64,000 nt of DNA. Origin: Phoronis australis (Eukaryota; Phoronida; Phoronidae). The notes under the pieces are model-generated. The model saw nothing but the letters and a program-made list of their open reading frames with translations. It was not told where the DNA came from and made no database searches. The first letter of the stretch is position 1. The number at the start of each line of letters is the position of its first letter. The translations under genes and the position numbers were made by a program. Below, piece by piece: positions 1 through 14,500 of this stretch. The stretch spans positions 254,869 through 318,868 of the forward strand of contig NMRA01000036.1 in NCBI GenBank assembly GCA_002633005.1, read 5' to 3'.

Positions 1-21
1 AAAACACATCTCATCAACTGG

Positions 22-380
22 GCAACTGTATTGCCAGTGCCCTGTCTCACTCACCAACCCCTTTCATCATCTGTGCAACTGTATTGCCAGTGCCCCGTCT
101 CACTCAGCAACCCCTTTCATCATCGGTGCAACTGTATTGCCAGTGTCCCGTTCACTACTCATCTTCATCTCAGGATCCGCTGTCGGCAGTGTCCAGTGTT
201 GCTCACCAACATTTGCCTTTTTATGGGCAAATGTATTGCCAGTGTTCTTTTCACTTGCCTCCATTTTTCACCCTTGGATGCCTGTATTACCATTGTCCTG
301 ATTCACTCATGCACTCCATTTTCATCATCGTGCCTCCTCTGTTGGCGGTGCCCAGCCCACTTTTCATCACCTCTTTACCA
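22..380. repeat. Degenerate tandem repeat, 53-bp unit
   Basis: The string gcaactgtattgccagtg recurs at 22, 75 and 128, giving a 53-bp period with the rest of the unit (ctcactca.caacccctttcatcat) also conserved. More diverged relatives continue to about 380, for example the attgccagtg at about 234. The open frames through it are a by-product of the periodicity. It lies in the gene's upstream part, presumably intronic. Confidence 0.85.
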
Positions 381-440
381 CTAACCTTTCCGGTGTCCTC
401 CCTCCCACGCGCCTATTCCAGTCCTTACTTGTTGTCCTAG

Positions 441-2414
441 CCTATCCATAGTTATTCTCTCCTTAGCATTTTTCACCTCAGGCTATAAGTTTACATTTAA
501 CATTACCTCAATTCGATGTTCCTTATCTGTATTTCTGTTTAAATGTGTCAATATTTTTGTTTACATATACCTATCTATGCAGCATACATTGCAGCTGTTA
601 TGGACGTCACCTTACGTATATTCCTTGGTCATCATCACTCCATGTTAGCTTTAGATTCCCCTTAGGTTTCGGTTACTCTCATTTTGACACCTTGTTGAGT
701 CACATGTATAATTTTCTATTGTCCACTCAATGTTAGCCTTTTTCTTATTATTTGTTACTATTTTTACTCCTTTTTATTTCATGCTAATTTTGTCAGCTTC
801 ACTCGCTCTGCCTCGGGTGGGTGGATGCATCCTTCTGCAGCATCTATGATTGTTACCCACCTTTACAGCTCAACATGTTATATAAATTTTGTATTTATCC
901 ATATCTGTAGTGGTTTAGTTTGTTCCTTTTATACCTTTTATCTCACCCTCATGTGTTTTACAGTAAACCAGCTTCTGTATCACTTCGCAGTTAGTGCATA
1001 TAAAACACAGCGCCTGATATTTGAGAAGTAATGATGAATGCCTAAATCACCCCATGCCCCAATATTCAGAATCAAGAAAATACAATTTCAGCTTGGAATT
1101 TCGACATCCCAAATTTTAGATAATTGGCTAACTACAGCTGCTGTAATGCTGTTTACAGTAAAAATGACTGTGAGAAAATCGTTACTGTACCAATATCTTA
1201 ATTATAGAATAATAATACAATAGAAAGATGATTGACTAGAGGTCATTAAGGAGGGAAAGGAAGGAATAACACAATTGTTTACTGTGGTCACATGTCACTT
1301 GATCAGAGAGCAGATCCTCCATCTGGGTCCAGTTGCATAAAAGTTAAATGTTGCACAGCAACAATGACGTCGCATTATCACGTGTCATGCTGTTATTGTT
1401 GAACAATGCACCTGATGTCATCCAGCTGATAATTTTGAAGTTTTATGTAACCCAGCCCATGTGTGCTATCTGTAACAAATTTACGTGACTATGTTAAGGC
1501 TCCTCAAGTGTCTCATCAGATATTTTATCATGCACTCCTAAATTTACCGACAGGTCTGCCTTCTTAGCTTCGAAGTTTTTTCCAGATTCTTAGAAATGGA
1601 CATAAATTAAAAGAAATTTCCGGTATGGGGCAAAGTACTCGTTGAGTTTATTCAGTACTAAAAATCAAATTACATTTGAAGACTTCAGATGATCATACTT
1701 GGTTATATTTCACTTCTGTTTACCTCTTTTTTTATAATGACAAATCAAGTTGTTTGCCATCTTATGCTCAAATATTTTGACCTAATGACATCATATTATA
1801 ATTGGTAATTGACCAGAATGTCTGAGCCAGTGATCCAAGTGAAGGCATGTAGTTTACGAGTTCACCAATGAAAAATATAAATTGTAGATTAAGTGACACA
1901 AGGAAAATGAAACACTGAATCTTTGAGCCCGTATCATTTTTTGTTGAAAAGTTTCTTCCTTTGATTGTAATTGGAACATGTATGCACTTGTCAAGATTTG
2001 ATGTGCAATGTGAATGTGATATGTACACACACGAAGTCCTATACTTTCAACTTAAAGATTTCCAACCCTGCTTGGGTACAGTGTTGGCCAAAATATTAAC
2101 GTTTTATCTTTTTCATCTAATGCCAGTAGAATGGCAACTGCCTTAAATTTTAGCATTTTAAAGAATTAAACTTTAAATTACTCATGAGATGGCTAATAGG
2201 ACGCCTTTGGGATTCATTCAGCCAGTCTACCTTCTCGTAAGGATTCATGTAGTGAGTGTAGTGTTAGACACCTGACGTGGTCATGCCGTACTACACACAA
2301 TTGAAGTACAAACGAGAAGAACTGCACTGCAAGCAATGAAAAATGTACATATTATAAAGTTTTAATTTCGTAATTTTGTTGTAGTTTTGAAAGTAAATGG
2401 TATGCCTTTTTTAG
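441..2414. other. No gene seen; presumed intron of the cadherin gene
   Basis: This AT-rich stretch has no cadherin-like translation, no other recognisable domain and no clear tandem repeat. It ends in the TTTTTTAG acceptor just before the first visible cadherin exon, so it is most simply the preceding intron. A small or unusual exon could have been missed. Confidence 0.5.
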
Positions 2415-2528
2415 ATTATTGTGGTGTTGACTGATGAGGATACGCCTCCAAAGACCAATCAGAGAAAACTTTATGTTCGAGTGCTGGATATGGATGATAA
2501 TGTTCCATTGTTTGGACTGTGTCAGGAT
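2415..2528 (+). CDS. Cadherin gene, first visible exon (end of a cadherin repeat)
   Basis: The acceptor is TTTTTTAG before 2415 and the donor is GTAAGC at 2529. The 114 nt encode 38 residues with both junctions in phase 0. The frame gives the last strand of a cadherin repeat, then LDMDDNVPLF, a variant of the inter-repeat calcium linker DxNDNxPxF (an aspartate replaces the first asparagine). The open frame runs past the donor as intron read-through. Confidence 0.88.
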
Positions 2529-5500
2529 GTAAGCAAACAGCCTTTGTGTGAATTAATCTTTGTAGAAATTCGAGCATTTTCGTGTAAGACTTTTGTGTCA
2601 ACTCTCACCTCAATGTGAACTTCAATATTTTCACCTTCAGGCTTGAGTAGAAAATGTACCAGAAATAGTATCACCCAGGGATAAGCCCACCTTTTGTTTT
2701 TGCTTGGAAATTTCACCAATGATCGATGAGACAAAATTTCAAAAACCTTTTTTGAAAACAGCCGTACCACTATTGATGTAAGTGGAAAAATGGTGGCATT
2801 CTTTGAGCCACGTCTCTTCCTTGGTTGATTCTCTGTTCAGTCCTAATTGGTGATAGTATGTTCGATTGTGTGTGAAAACACACTTCATTATTTTTAGAGA
2901 TTTATAAACTTGAAATCGTGTACAGATGGTGAAAAAATTTTTGCCCGGCCTTTTTCAGTCACCTGTTGAAATATGAAAAAAGCCATGTTTAGGACAAAGA
3001 AAAAGCGCCATAAGTTCTGGTGTGAAGGGAACCCTTTTTTAATTTTTAGTGAACACTCGAAATTTTGCATAATTCTCTAAGAGACCAAATGGGTTTAACA
3101 AATTGTTTTTGCAATCACATACTACTCTGCAAAATCATTCTATTTCAGTTAAAATTTTTTTTGAAATGGCATTGTGTGAGGCTTTAATAAAAAAAATGTG
3201 TGTTTAATTTTGTGGGTTGCTGCTTCAGGTGGAGGACCCGATCAGAGCATCAGTGCCAGAAAGTGAACCAAAAGGCACATATGTAACTACGGTAACAGCA
3301 TGTGACAAAGACAAACAATATGGCATTATTCATTACAAAATTGTTGGTAAGGATGACAAGCTGTTCTTGAATCATGATTGTAACGCCACTTTGCGTAATG
3401 CAATTTGGTCGTGATAGACCGTCTTGAATATAATAGCCAGTACACCTACTTGGACAGTCAAAATTACATAAGAATTCCAAATTTCGGATCAATGCAGCTT
3501 ACTAATTCTGTAAAAGTAAATCTATTAAGACATAATTATTATTCACTAATTCTCTAAAAATAGTTCCATAATTATCATGTTTATTCATTGCCCACACAAC
3601 GTGAGTGGATGAAAGAATGTTCAAATCTGTGATATTAATGTGCCCATTGTACACTCCTTGTAGCCCTTATAATAATGTGCCCAGTATACACTCCTTGTAG
3701 CCCTTATAATAATGTGCCCAGTGTACACTCCTTGTAGCCTTTATAATAATGTGCCCAGTGTACACTCCTTGTACGTCTTATAATAATGTGCCCAGTGTAC
3801 ACTCCTTGAACCCCTTATAATAATGTGCCCAGTGTNACACTCCTTGAAAACCTTATAACAATGTGCCCAGTGTACACTCCTTGTAACCCTTATAATAATG
3901 TGCCCAGTGTACACTCCTTGAACACCTTATAATAATGTGCCCAGTGTGCACTCCTTGAACCCCTCATAATAATGTGCCCAGTGTACACTCCTTGAATCCC
4001 TTATAATAATGTGCCCAGTGTACACTCCTTGAACCCCTTATAATAATGTGCCCAGTGTGCACTCCTTGAACACCTTATAATAATGTGCCCAATGTACACT
4101 CCTTGAACACCTTATAATAATGTGCCCAGTGTACACTCCTTGAACCCCTTATAATAATGTGCCCAGTGTACATGCATAACTGATCAGAAAAATTTTCCAG
4201 AAAAATTAGGCCACTGTCACACTTGTTCTGTTTTGGGGTATTGGGCAAGTAAAGCACACCACACTGAGCTCGTCATGTTTATGTTGATGTGAGCAAAGTA
4301 AAACTTCACTCAAGAATGACAAATGACTAATTTTAGATGTTATAGTGACATGAACACGGCAGTAGTGAACAATATTGAGACAGTTGCCCTTGGTGTGCGG
4401 GCACATATTGAAGAATCACAAGTGACATTGTGGTAATTTGGCATGTGGCCAGATATCCATCGCTATTAACCATCAGAAGAGAGGGTACACTGACCAGCTG
4501 ATGGTGAGCTGAGTCAGTAAGTCAACTGAAAGGGAGACAGTTTTCCAAATGCTTGCAAAGACTTTTGTATTACTCTTAATTTTCAGAGTCAGTTTGTTTT
4601 CATAGCAATAATAATATTATAATGATTATGATATTGATGATAATATTATTATAATTATAATATTAATAATCAGACAGATGCTAGTTAATGAAGGTGAATG
4701 ACCCAGCATCTGTATTTGTCTTTGTAGCAGGTGATGGGATGGAGCTGTTTGAAATCGGGCTCTTGTTCGGCAATATTTCAACCAAAGCACCTCTTGATCG
4801 TGAAGTTAAAGACAAGTACAACCTCACCATTAGTGCGACCAATCCCAAGTCTAAAAAACGCGCCTCTGAAACTGTTTTGGTAATTATCACTGTGGTGGAT
4901 CGGGATGACAGTGAGCCGGAGTTCCTCGGCAACGATGTCATTGTGACAGGAATTCTGGCGTCAGCTGCGTATAATTACCCGGTGATTCAGCTGTCAGCGG
5001 TGGACAAGGATACAGCTAAATACGTCAGCACCACATATCACACAGATGAACTGAGTGGACAGTACTTTTACTCGTCAAATAATGACCGCAAATATACTCC
5101 CAGGGCATTCGTGATTGAGGAAACTACAGGTAAGGTCAGCGTATCATATAGCCAAGATAATTATGACCTCTCCCTGAGTCCCAAGAGATCTTTACCAGCA
5201 ACAAGATTTGGAAGATATGTTCCTATAGAGATGATAACAGATGATAACAGGTTTCAGAGTAATTCGGTTACAGGTTTGCCTCGAGTGGCAGTTTTATTTT
5301 TTTACGTTCATCTCTGAATCTTTGGAGTTCATTATTGGTGGATTTTCATGAAATTTGGCAACAACTGTGCCTTTCCATTTTCGGACTGATTTGATATATT
5401 ATGTGCCACCTAGTGGTCATTTTTATGATCGACATATTTCCCGAATAATAGATAAATGATATGTGCGTCGCAAACTCGTTAACAGAGATGAAAAGGAGAG

Positions 5501-8500
5501 CGAGGTAGGCGATAGAAGGTCATTTTTTATGACTAGTACAATTACAAGTAAATATTAGTGATTACTGATAAATAAAATGAAAAATGATAACCTGATTTTC
5601 TGTTATTTTTGCATTTGCCTCCTTATTTGCCAAACTATTCAAAGGATCATAATGAAATGTAACAGTTGTGTTCCTGATGAGGAAGCTATGTCTGACAGAT
5701 TTTTAACCGAATCTGATACATGTGGCGTCCCCTTGTGATTTTGTATTTTTTGCAATGATGGCTGCAGCTCCTGCTTCCTTTGCATCATGTTTGACTTTTG
5801 CAGATGTTTTCCTATTTAGTCATGTGGCAGTGACTGTCTATGACTTATTGGACGACTCTGACTTACTGCTATGCCCCTCACTAGCAGTAATTTTATTTTT
5901 TACCTTTGGTCCTACATTTTCTGAGTTTGACAAGTTCTGCACCATCTAATGGCCTTTTTAGGATACTAAGAACACCCATGAGAAGCACGCCATGTGTGTT
6001 GCTGTCGTGAACACATATTTTAATGCTCTGCGATGCTTTTGTCAATTTGTCATCTAATATGGAGTTAATTGATTGTCTCAATGGAAAAAATTCCCCGCTG
6101 ACTTTATATTTACCAAAGATAAAAAGGAGACTGAGGGAGGCGATATAAGGTCATTTATTATGACGATTTTGCATTTGTAAAAAGAATTAATTCAAGTTCT
6201 GAACTAAGGCAAGTTCACTTGCACTTTCCACAGTTGTGCTCTGTTAAATGTGGAGCTCATTCACACCTCAACCGTGTCTTAACTTAGTTTGCAGCTGCAT
6301 ATTTTTTGACATCTAAATTTTTAACTTTTTTGCGAGTTGCATGTGAGCTGTCATAAATGCGCAAAGGATTATTTGGGGCATCCAAGACACCACTGCCAGT
6401 GGACATTGATATACAATTTGAAAATAATTAGTGTGTCATTTTGGTGTAATTTCAAGCTGCCAAAAGTTGGGTTTATGATGGCTACGACTTAAAAGATAGC
6501 CTTTGTCCAATATCAGCTACCAGCTTACAGAGCAAACGATGCCTTACATGACATTTCCTTGAGTCGTGATTGGATATTTGCTTTGGGATGTCCTACACAG
6601 GTTTTGGCTATTTGTAAACATGGCAATCTCATTTTGACGATAACCAAATGCTGAAAGTGTTCTAATTATCACATGCATGTATTTCATTTTATAATTGCAG
6701 GAATTTTAAGAACCAATATGGTGTCGTATGCAGATTACATTGATGGCTACTTCACTCTGAAAGTAAATGCTAAAAATTCACGAGGGAAAACAACTGACAT
6801 AGTCACGGTGCAAGTACGTACAATAGTTGTATCTACTGTTCATACTCCTAATCTATTGTCCATTTAGAATAAGTTGTAAACAATGTTTTGCTATAATCCA
6901 TGAAATCCTTAATTTACTCATTTTCATGCCTGCATTCAAATGAATTCCTCATTGATGCACAGGTCTTATAGCGCAGGTCTGTGTGTATCATGTAATGTTT
7001 CTTGTCAATAATAAAAATGTATCAAATGTTTTATCTTGACTTTTTGTGTGAAGAAGGTTATTAAATTTGTTGTCCTATATCCCTGTTTGATGATGATGTA
7101 TGAATGACTCAAAAAGACACTTTTCAAATAAATGCTTCAGGGTAAGGAAAAGGGTTGAATCACCACTTGGCTGCAAAGATGATGTTTGTAGAACGAAACT
7201 AGAACAAGTTGTGACAACATTTGAAATGCAAGCCAATGGTAGTGGCATTAGAAGTCCCATCTGAATAGTTGTTGATTTTCAGTCTTTTTGTGTTACAGAT
7301 TTATGTGTTCCGTGAAAACTATCAAACAAAGTTCACTTTCAATAAATCACCGCAGGAAGTTCAAAAGGACTTGAACAAGTTTAAAATGTGAGTAAACAGC
7401 AAAGATGTTATTTCTATTTCAGTATCTCATGAAGTTGTTGAGCGAGCTAGGGTTAAAATTGTTCAGAAGGTGCTTCAAACCAAACTAATGACTGACTTGC
7501 AAATTCTGAACTAGGTTTACAAGACAGTATCAGGGTTAAAAATTTTGACATGGTAATTATTTAATGGCTTCACAGAAATGAAAGTGTTTACTTTTGTTGC
7601 GGTTTATTTCAATTTTTGTGAAATATCACGTATTTCAATGCTTTATTAGTGTTTGTATTCATTTATCTTGTAAAGATGGACGAGTTTGATTTACAATTTA
7701 TTGTGTTGGACCTTATCAACAAGTCTGTGCGCTCAGCCAAATATTTGCAAAACTGTGGAATTTAATTCAAGAAAGTATAGCGTTTCAGAAAGCAAGGAGC
7801 CAGTAAAATTTGATTTTTGACTTAACATGTATCTGACGTTGATTGGGTCACATGACTGTCTTTTTAGTACAATTAAGCAAAAAATGGTACAGTTATTGAA
7901 AAACATTAATATGGTATCATTCACATCACCTAGTTTTGTTGAAGATAAATACTCAGAAACACTGTTACAGTTTTCTAAGTTATCGTTCTGTTTTGAGCCA
8001 CTCTCCATTTTATTTTTTCCTATAAACATGTCGAATAAAAGCCATGTTACTTAAAAGCTTCTCATGCAAAAAAAATTCTAGCAACATTTTATAGTGCAAT
8101 GCATAGAGTCTGAAAGTTTAATATGAACCCAGTTTGCTCTTATTGAGATATGATCTTTCAAAGTTTAGGGTCCTGTAGAACTTAAAAAATACAAGTTATA
8201 TTCTCTGGCTGGATCAGGCAATGGGGAGTGCTCTTCCCAATCTATTTTTGGAAAGAACACCAAAGAGGCAGTAATATATGATGATAATAAAACTTGCAGA
8301 TTGATAGAAAATCTTTGTACACTGCTTACACAAAAAGTTAAACTTGGAAGATGACGTAGTTTGTGAAGTCATGTTTCTAAAGTTTTTATTTGAATTATTG
8401 GTTTCAGTGAACTTGAAAAAGTCATGCGTTATAAAATTTATCCAAAAGAAGTCAAGTACCACATGGATGGAAATGGAGATTACCAAACTCAAAAGTAAGT

Positions 8501-11500
8501 TATGGTTTAAACTTCTTCAAAACGTTCGTCTTTTGTTGGAAATGTGCTTGTTGGTATCTGTCTGCTAAAGATACTCTTTTCGTTCAGCAGTTTGTAACCC
8601 AGAATAAGTTTCACTAATCAAATGATTTCCCTACAACTGTTGCAATCCTCTCCCATCCCAAAGTGTATTATTTACTTTTTATGGCCAATGTTTCTTAACA
8701 GTTTGATATCATTCACTTGTGAGGGTATTTCATTGATGCACCAACAGAAATTCAAAACTTCAATGTTAAAATTTTTTTGAAAAAAATTATATTGAAAGAG
8801 CATGCATAGATTTTGACTAAATTCATTTGGTTTGTGTTGTAATCCTTAATGAGTTTTTAACCACTGTACAACAATGTTAGGTAACTGATTGTGGGAGGTT
8901 AGATGGGTATTATAATGTCCTGTGCTTTGCTAATTAAGTCAAAGTGGAATAATTTAATTTAATCATGATGAGTCTTGCCATTGAACCAATCAAAGAACTC
9001 TTTTTGAGCTGTGGCTTTATCACGTGCAACTGTGGTTTTGTCTCGTGCAATTGTAGTTTTGTCACGTGCAAATGAAATTGCTCAATCAGTCCATATATTA
9101 AAGATCAGTGACATTATTTCGCGTCAAAACGTCAACAAAAACAATGTGGTTCTAAAAGATAGCACTTCATGGTGCTTTAAGGTCCTTTTAAGGATATTTT
9201 AAGTTGTGCCTGCTGGTATTTGTTTAAAATATTGTAATTTGTGATATCGCTATTTCATCAATGTCTTCCCATGCTCTTCCTCTGCGTCCCTATGGATGGG
9301 CATGAGCTGTCTTGCAATATCTCTTGTGGCGCTTTTTATTTTCCATGCTACCAGATATTATTATTTTAATGACTTTTGTCCCAATTCTTTGCATTTGGAC
9401 TCTGTCATAATAAATTACCTTATTTGTCAGCATCAGTCTCTTTTTCATCTCTGGTAATGAGCTTGTGACACATAGTATGTGTACAAAGGGAAATATGTTG
9501 ATAATAAATCTTATTTTTTATTCAGTATGACTATTTTAGTGATACTTTAAACAAAACTACCTCTCATAACATATAGTAATATTTATTCCTTCGTCTTTTG
9601 TAGGGCCGATGTTTGTGTAGATGTTGTTAACATCAACAAACTTGTGTCGTATGACACCATTGTGAAGCAGCGTGGCTTCGACAGTGCAGATGTGAAAGTA
9701 ATATTAAGCAAATACGGTGTGGTCGGGCAAGGGGTAAGTTTTGGAGTTTTTGAGAGTGCTGTCAATATGCTTAGATTTGTTCCAAGTCACTGTCACTGCC
9801 TAAGTATTACAACCAACCTTTTGTAGATTTGAAAATATTAATATTGGACACTGCAATGTCACTGACTGAACTTAAAATAACAATTTTGCTTATGTGGGTT
9901 GTATTGGCAGTGAAAGTAACATGCACAATAACAATGGTAACACTAACGACCATTCTGTTGTTATGAAAAAGAGAATACATGAAGATTTACCGATTATAAT
10001 TTATGCATATTCAGGTGTCCATGTTCAAAACGAGATAGCTGCCGTGGAAATGCTTTTGTGCGACTTTCCTAGAGTTGCCTATGGTTGAATTACCTGTCTG
10101 TATGTCAAACGCCATGATTGAATGTCTTTAAACAGAGCTTTTTGTTCTCAATGTTGAAAATAGTCCTTTCCTGCATAGTGACGTAAGTTTTCCTGGAAAA
10201 ATCTATTTCTGAGCTTGCCTAAGCATAACAAATTTTGCATGAATTGACACACAATCTAAACGGTAGCTTGAAATTGGTAGGCATGAGTGAGTTACTATGT
10301 TCACAGCATCCTTTTCTCATATGTACAACTGAATAATGGTGCTCATTTTGGTTTTACAGGCCTGCGTCCCGCTTTCTAAAACATATTCATATGGAAATAT
10401 GTACTGGCTGTGGTATATACTGTTTGTCTTAGCAGCAATTATCTGGCTTATAGCAACAATTTTGACTGTTATTGTATTTTTCTTGTGGAATAGGTGAGTA
10501 GCACTTTAATTTGTTTTCGAAAGTGAATGTGATTGAAGACACTTTAAGTCATGATTTTGTGTTAATGTCATATTTAAAATGTAACCAGTATGTCATTTTA
10601 AAAGTTTCTTACAAAAATTTATTGATTTTAGATTGCCTTGTTCTGTTACTAGATAACATTATCTTGGCTGTATATCAAATGTCCATGTCTACTCTGTATA
10701 TTTGATCATTCTTCCAGTAATTCACGACACCGTCATTTTGAGAGTTTCAAAACATTTCAAAATGACATTGACATTTAAAATAACTGGCAATCATTTTTTA
10801 TTCATCTTCAACCCAGTCCTGTGTGATAGACATGAAGAGAGACCAGGTGGCTCCACGAAGCTACATTCCCAAATAGGAAAACAAAGTGCTCATATGTTAT
10901 AAAGGTCATTTATTAAGAATTCATATTAGTAACGTAGAAAAATACAGATTATACTATAAATTATAAAACATACAATATCCACTGGGAAGATGGGCCATCA
11001 AAACTGTCACAGCAACTGATGAATGCAGTTCACGTCCACGCTTGTGCATTTAATAAAGGATTTTCTTTTGATTTTAATCTTTTCTGCATTTTTTGCTTTC
11101 ATGCAGGTTCCAAAAGAAAATGAAGGAAGCTAAATGTGAGTACACTAGCATTAAGTGCATTCCTTTCTGGGCTCTTGTACTCAAAACATCGATGTTCCCT
11201 GGTCTCTGTGATTTAGTGATTGAAGAGTATCCGCAGTTTGTTTCTTGACTTCACCAAGGCATTCACTCTGGTTAATCAAAATAAAGCTGTGTCTCCCGAC
11301 CTTGTGTAAATATGTAAAAGAATATAAGAAGTTTGTTGGAAACGTGCAATAGACTCTAGCTCGCTGGCTATATGTAAAAAGATTTATAGACTCTAACTTG
11401 ATAACTATTGTAAAAATCTGCTCACTTCAGCAAGAGACTAGCGTAAGTGTAAACTGTTGTTAAATAATTAACCAATGCATGAGATCAATGCACAAAGATT

Positions 11501-14500
11501 GCACAATAGACACGTACTGTAGTCAATTCTCCACTCTGCGGAGGTAGAAAAACACATTGCATGGCTGACTTTGGAAAGGAGGGCTGCTAAATACCTGTGA
11601 GCTGAGGTGAACAAAAAGAACCATAAATCACACCTCAGCCAGCTTTATCAATTTTTGTCAGCATTTTAATCCACTGTGTAAAACGTAATAAGAACTTCAA
11701 AATGATTTTCTTTGAAGTAGTGATTAGCACAAAAGCCAAAAGCCCTAATTGTGCACAATATTGTGGAAAATATATCAGAATCAGAGAAGGTTCTCTGACT
11801 TATTAAAATATTCATTTATTTATTTCAGATGTTGAAGATCCTCAAGTTGCAAAGTAAGTTTGAATTGTATTTGCGTTACAGCTTCATTATTTTCCTTGAA
11901 AATTTCCTTACAATTTTATGTAAATACCCTACTGAATTGCGTTTTATGGTTGATACCAAATGTGTTGCTGTATCCTTTAAACTGAAGCATCTTTTGTTTC
12001 TTGTGTGGTTTGACAGTTTGTAAAAGCTATCATGCTTGTGGCATTCAGTTTTGCTTCGGATTTCTAAAACTATATCTTGTGTTATACACAATACACCTCA
12101 TATACACCTACATTGACAAATGCAGCTGCACAGTGTTTTTGGCTTAATAAATCAGCAATCTTCCACTGTTTAATTTAAGGCCATTATGTACATTGTTTCT
12201 AGGATGTGACATATCTCAAAATGTAAGTGAAGCTTAGAGCTGCTTTTTGCAGGTTAAGGCTTGAGTTGCTTGCATTTCACAAACTATTAACTGGCTGAGC
12301 AAACATTCCTTGGCACTGTGAAGAATTAAAAAACTCCTGCAAAATCTCACTAATTTGGGACAAAATATTTGTATTTTTTATTTTTTAAAGGCTTCTAACG
12401 TTGATGTGAATGTCCACAGTTTTACGAAACTTTGATATGATATAGCATAGAACTTAAAAAACTGATGGAACATTTTCAGTGCTACCAATCTTTGATGAAA
12501 AAATGAGAAAATAAAATTTCATTTGTCTAAAATTTGGTGAGATTTTACAGCAATATTTTATTGAAATATAAGTCTGTTATTCATGCAGGTTAAGAGATAG
12601 TTTGTTGTCAATTTGCATTTAGTTTCTACATTTTTCTTAGGCAAGTGACAAGAGTTTACTAAACACCAGTCTTCACTTTTTTGTCATGGACGTAGTTCTT
12701 ATGACTGGCAACAGCATAGGGGGCTGCAACACTTCCCAGCTTTGTTTCTTGACATCTTTGCTTATAGCTCTTTATGTTTACTGGATATCCGTCAACTCGC
12801 ACAATGATTACATGCACTTTACGTCTTGTCTACTCTTCAGTGGCACGTTTAAAAGAGTACTGGTATCAGAAACAGCCAAAGGAAAGTATGCTGTCATTTC
12901 TGGAATTAAATGATTGATATACCAGACAGTTCAAATTTATTCAATTGCCACGTTGATCTATGTTTGAAATAATGTCCTGTAAAATACAAAGTGTGCCACA
13001 AACTGTGTTAATTGATTTCGGGAATATCCAGTTGAACAGGATGGAGCAAATTTCTTCATAAGTTGAATGCTTCCGCTTATTTTAGGCGCACTATTTATAA
13101 ACAGCAAAGGGCAAAGCAACGAATATATTATTCATACAGGTAAACTGCACAATCTAGCCTGTTTTCACATACAGCATGTTAAAGATTACTGTAATTCTTC
13201 ACTAGTTTTAGAACGCTCACCTTCATTATGCTCACCCAACATATAATTAATCCTACTAATACACACCTATTTAACTGGGAGTGCTAATAATCCCCAAGCA
13301 TGGTTTGGTATATTGCAAACATGTTTGAACCTGGTCTGCATGTCACCTGTTGGTCATTAAGCCACCTGATGTGACCAACAGGTGGTGTGCAGACCAGATT
13401 TAGGAATGTTCCATATTCATACATACAGTCTGGTATATTCCCATTCAAATGGGATATCTGATGCTGTTGCAAACATGAGATGGAAGGGGTGACAAAAGAC
13501 ATGGCCACACTATAAATTAATCTAGAACAACTTGCCCTTTTGCAAATTGCTCCCATTCAGCTGGGTGTCCACACTAAACACCCTATGCCATGTGACAAAT
13601 ATAGCACAGAAATGATTACACACGTTTGTCAAGTTGCCTCGTACAAGTAGCGACAAGAGTTTCTTATATAGTTGTGAGTACCCACATTTTTTCAAAACTT
13701 TGGTACAAAACTTGAACATTTGATGTTGTGCTACATCTGTTTCATAGAAAAAAAGAAAAATTTAACCTGTCAGCCGTATTGTTTCCTATAGTGATGAGAT
13801 TTCACTGCATCACTTAGATAACATTGAAGTTCTGATACAGTCACATGAATTAGCGATAAAATACCCGTAGCAGAAGTACTTTATGGCACCAACAAGGTAA
13901 GGGTAATTGAATTGTGTAAAGAACTTGCATCTTTGACAATTTGAATTGGCTTTGACAGCCCGCATTAAGTTCATTGTCCTGCGCTATCAGCACCAAACAC
14001 CTCAGATTTATTTATGGGTTCACCCTTCCAATACTGCTAGATTTGTTGTAATACAGTTTCCCAAATGTACATGTCTTACATGGCACGCACTTATTTTCAC
14101 ATTTCATTTCTTGAAATATTGATTAACAATTTAGTATAAATAATAAAATAGCATAAAATGTATGTTTCAGGATAGTGATTTTAAGACTTCAGACAGAAAT
14201 TTAGTCTTACACTCTCGCTTCACAATTGCTGCCAAGTAATTGAGCGTATCACAGTAAAAATTATTCTATTCCAGTAACTACCAGTTTTGTGTACTGTTGC
14301 TCAAATAAGATTTAATTATTTTTTTCTGAAACGTCAGACTTTGTTAAGAGCTTTTAAAAGGACAAATTTCTGATTCAAATCTGACGTCACTTTCATGAAA
14401 CTGATCACAGATTGTATTGATAATTCATAACTGTACATTTCAATCCATCATAACCTTTGTCTTCAAAATGTCAGACTATCTACAAGAACGTAATTTTGTT

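Noticed and set aside
31-440. Overlapping 117- and 118-codon plus frames
   Set aside because: They come from a 53-bp tandem repeat read in different frames, not from a protein.
3637-4172. CRISPR-like array
   Set aside because: The units are continuous tandem copies without unique spacers, in an animal-type genome with introns.
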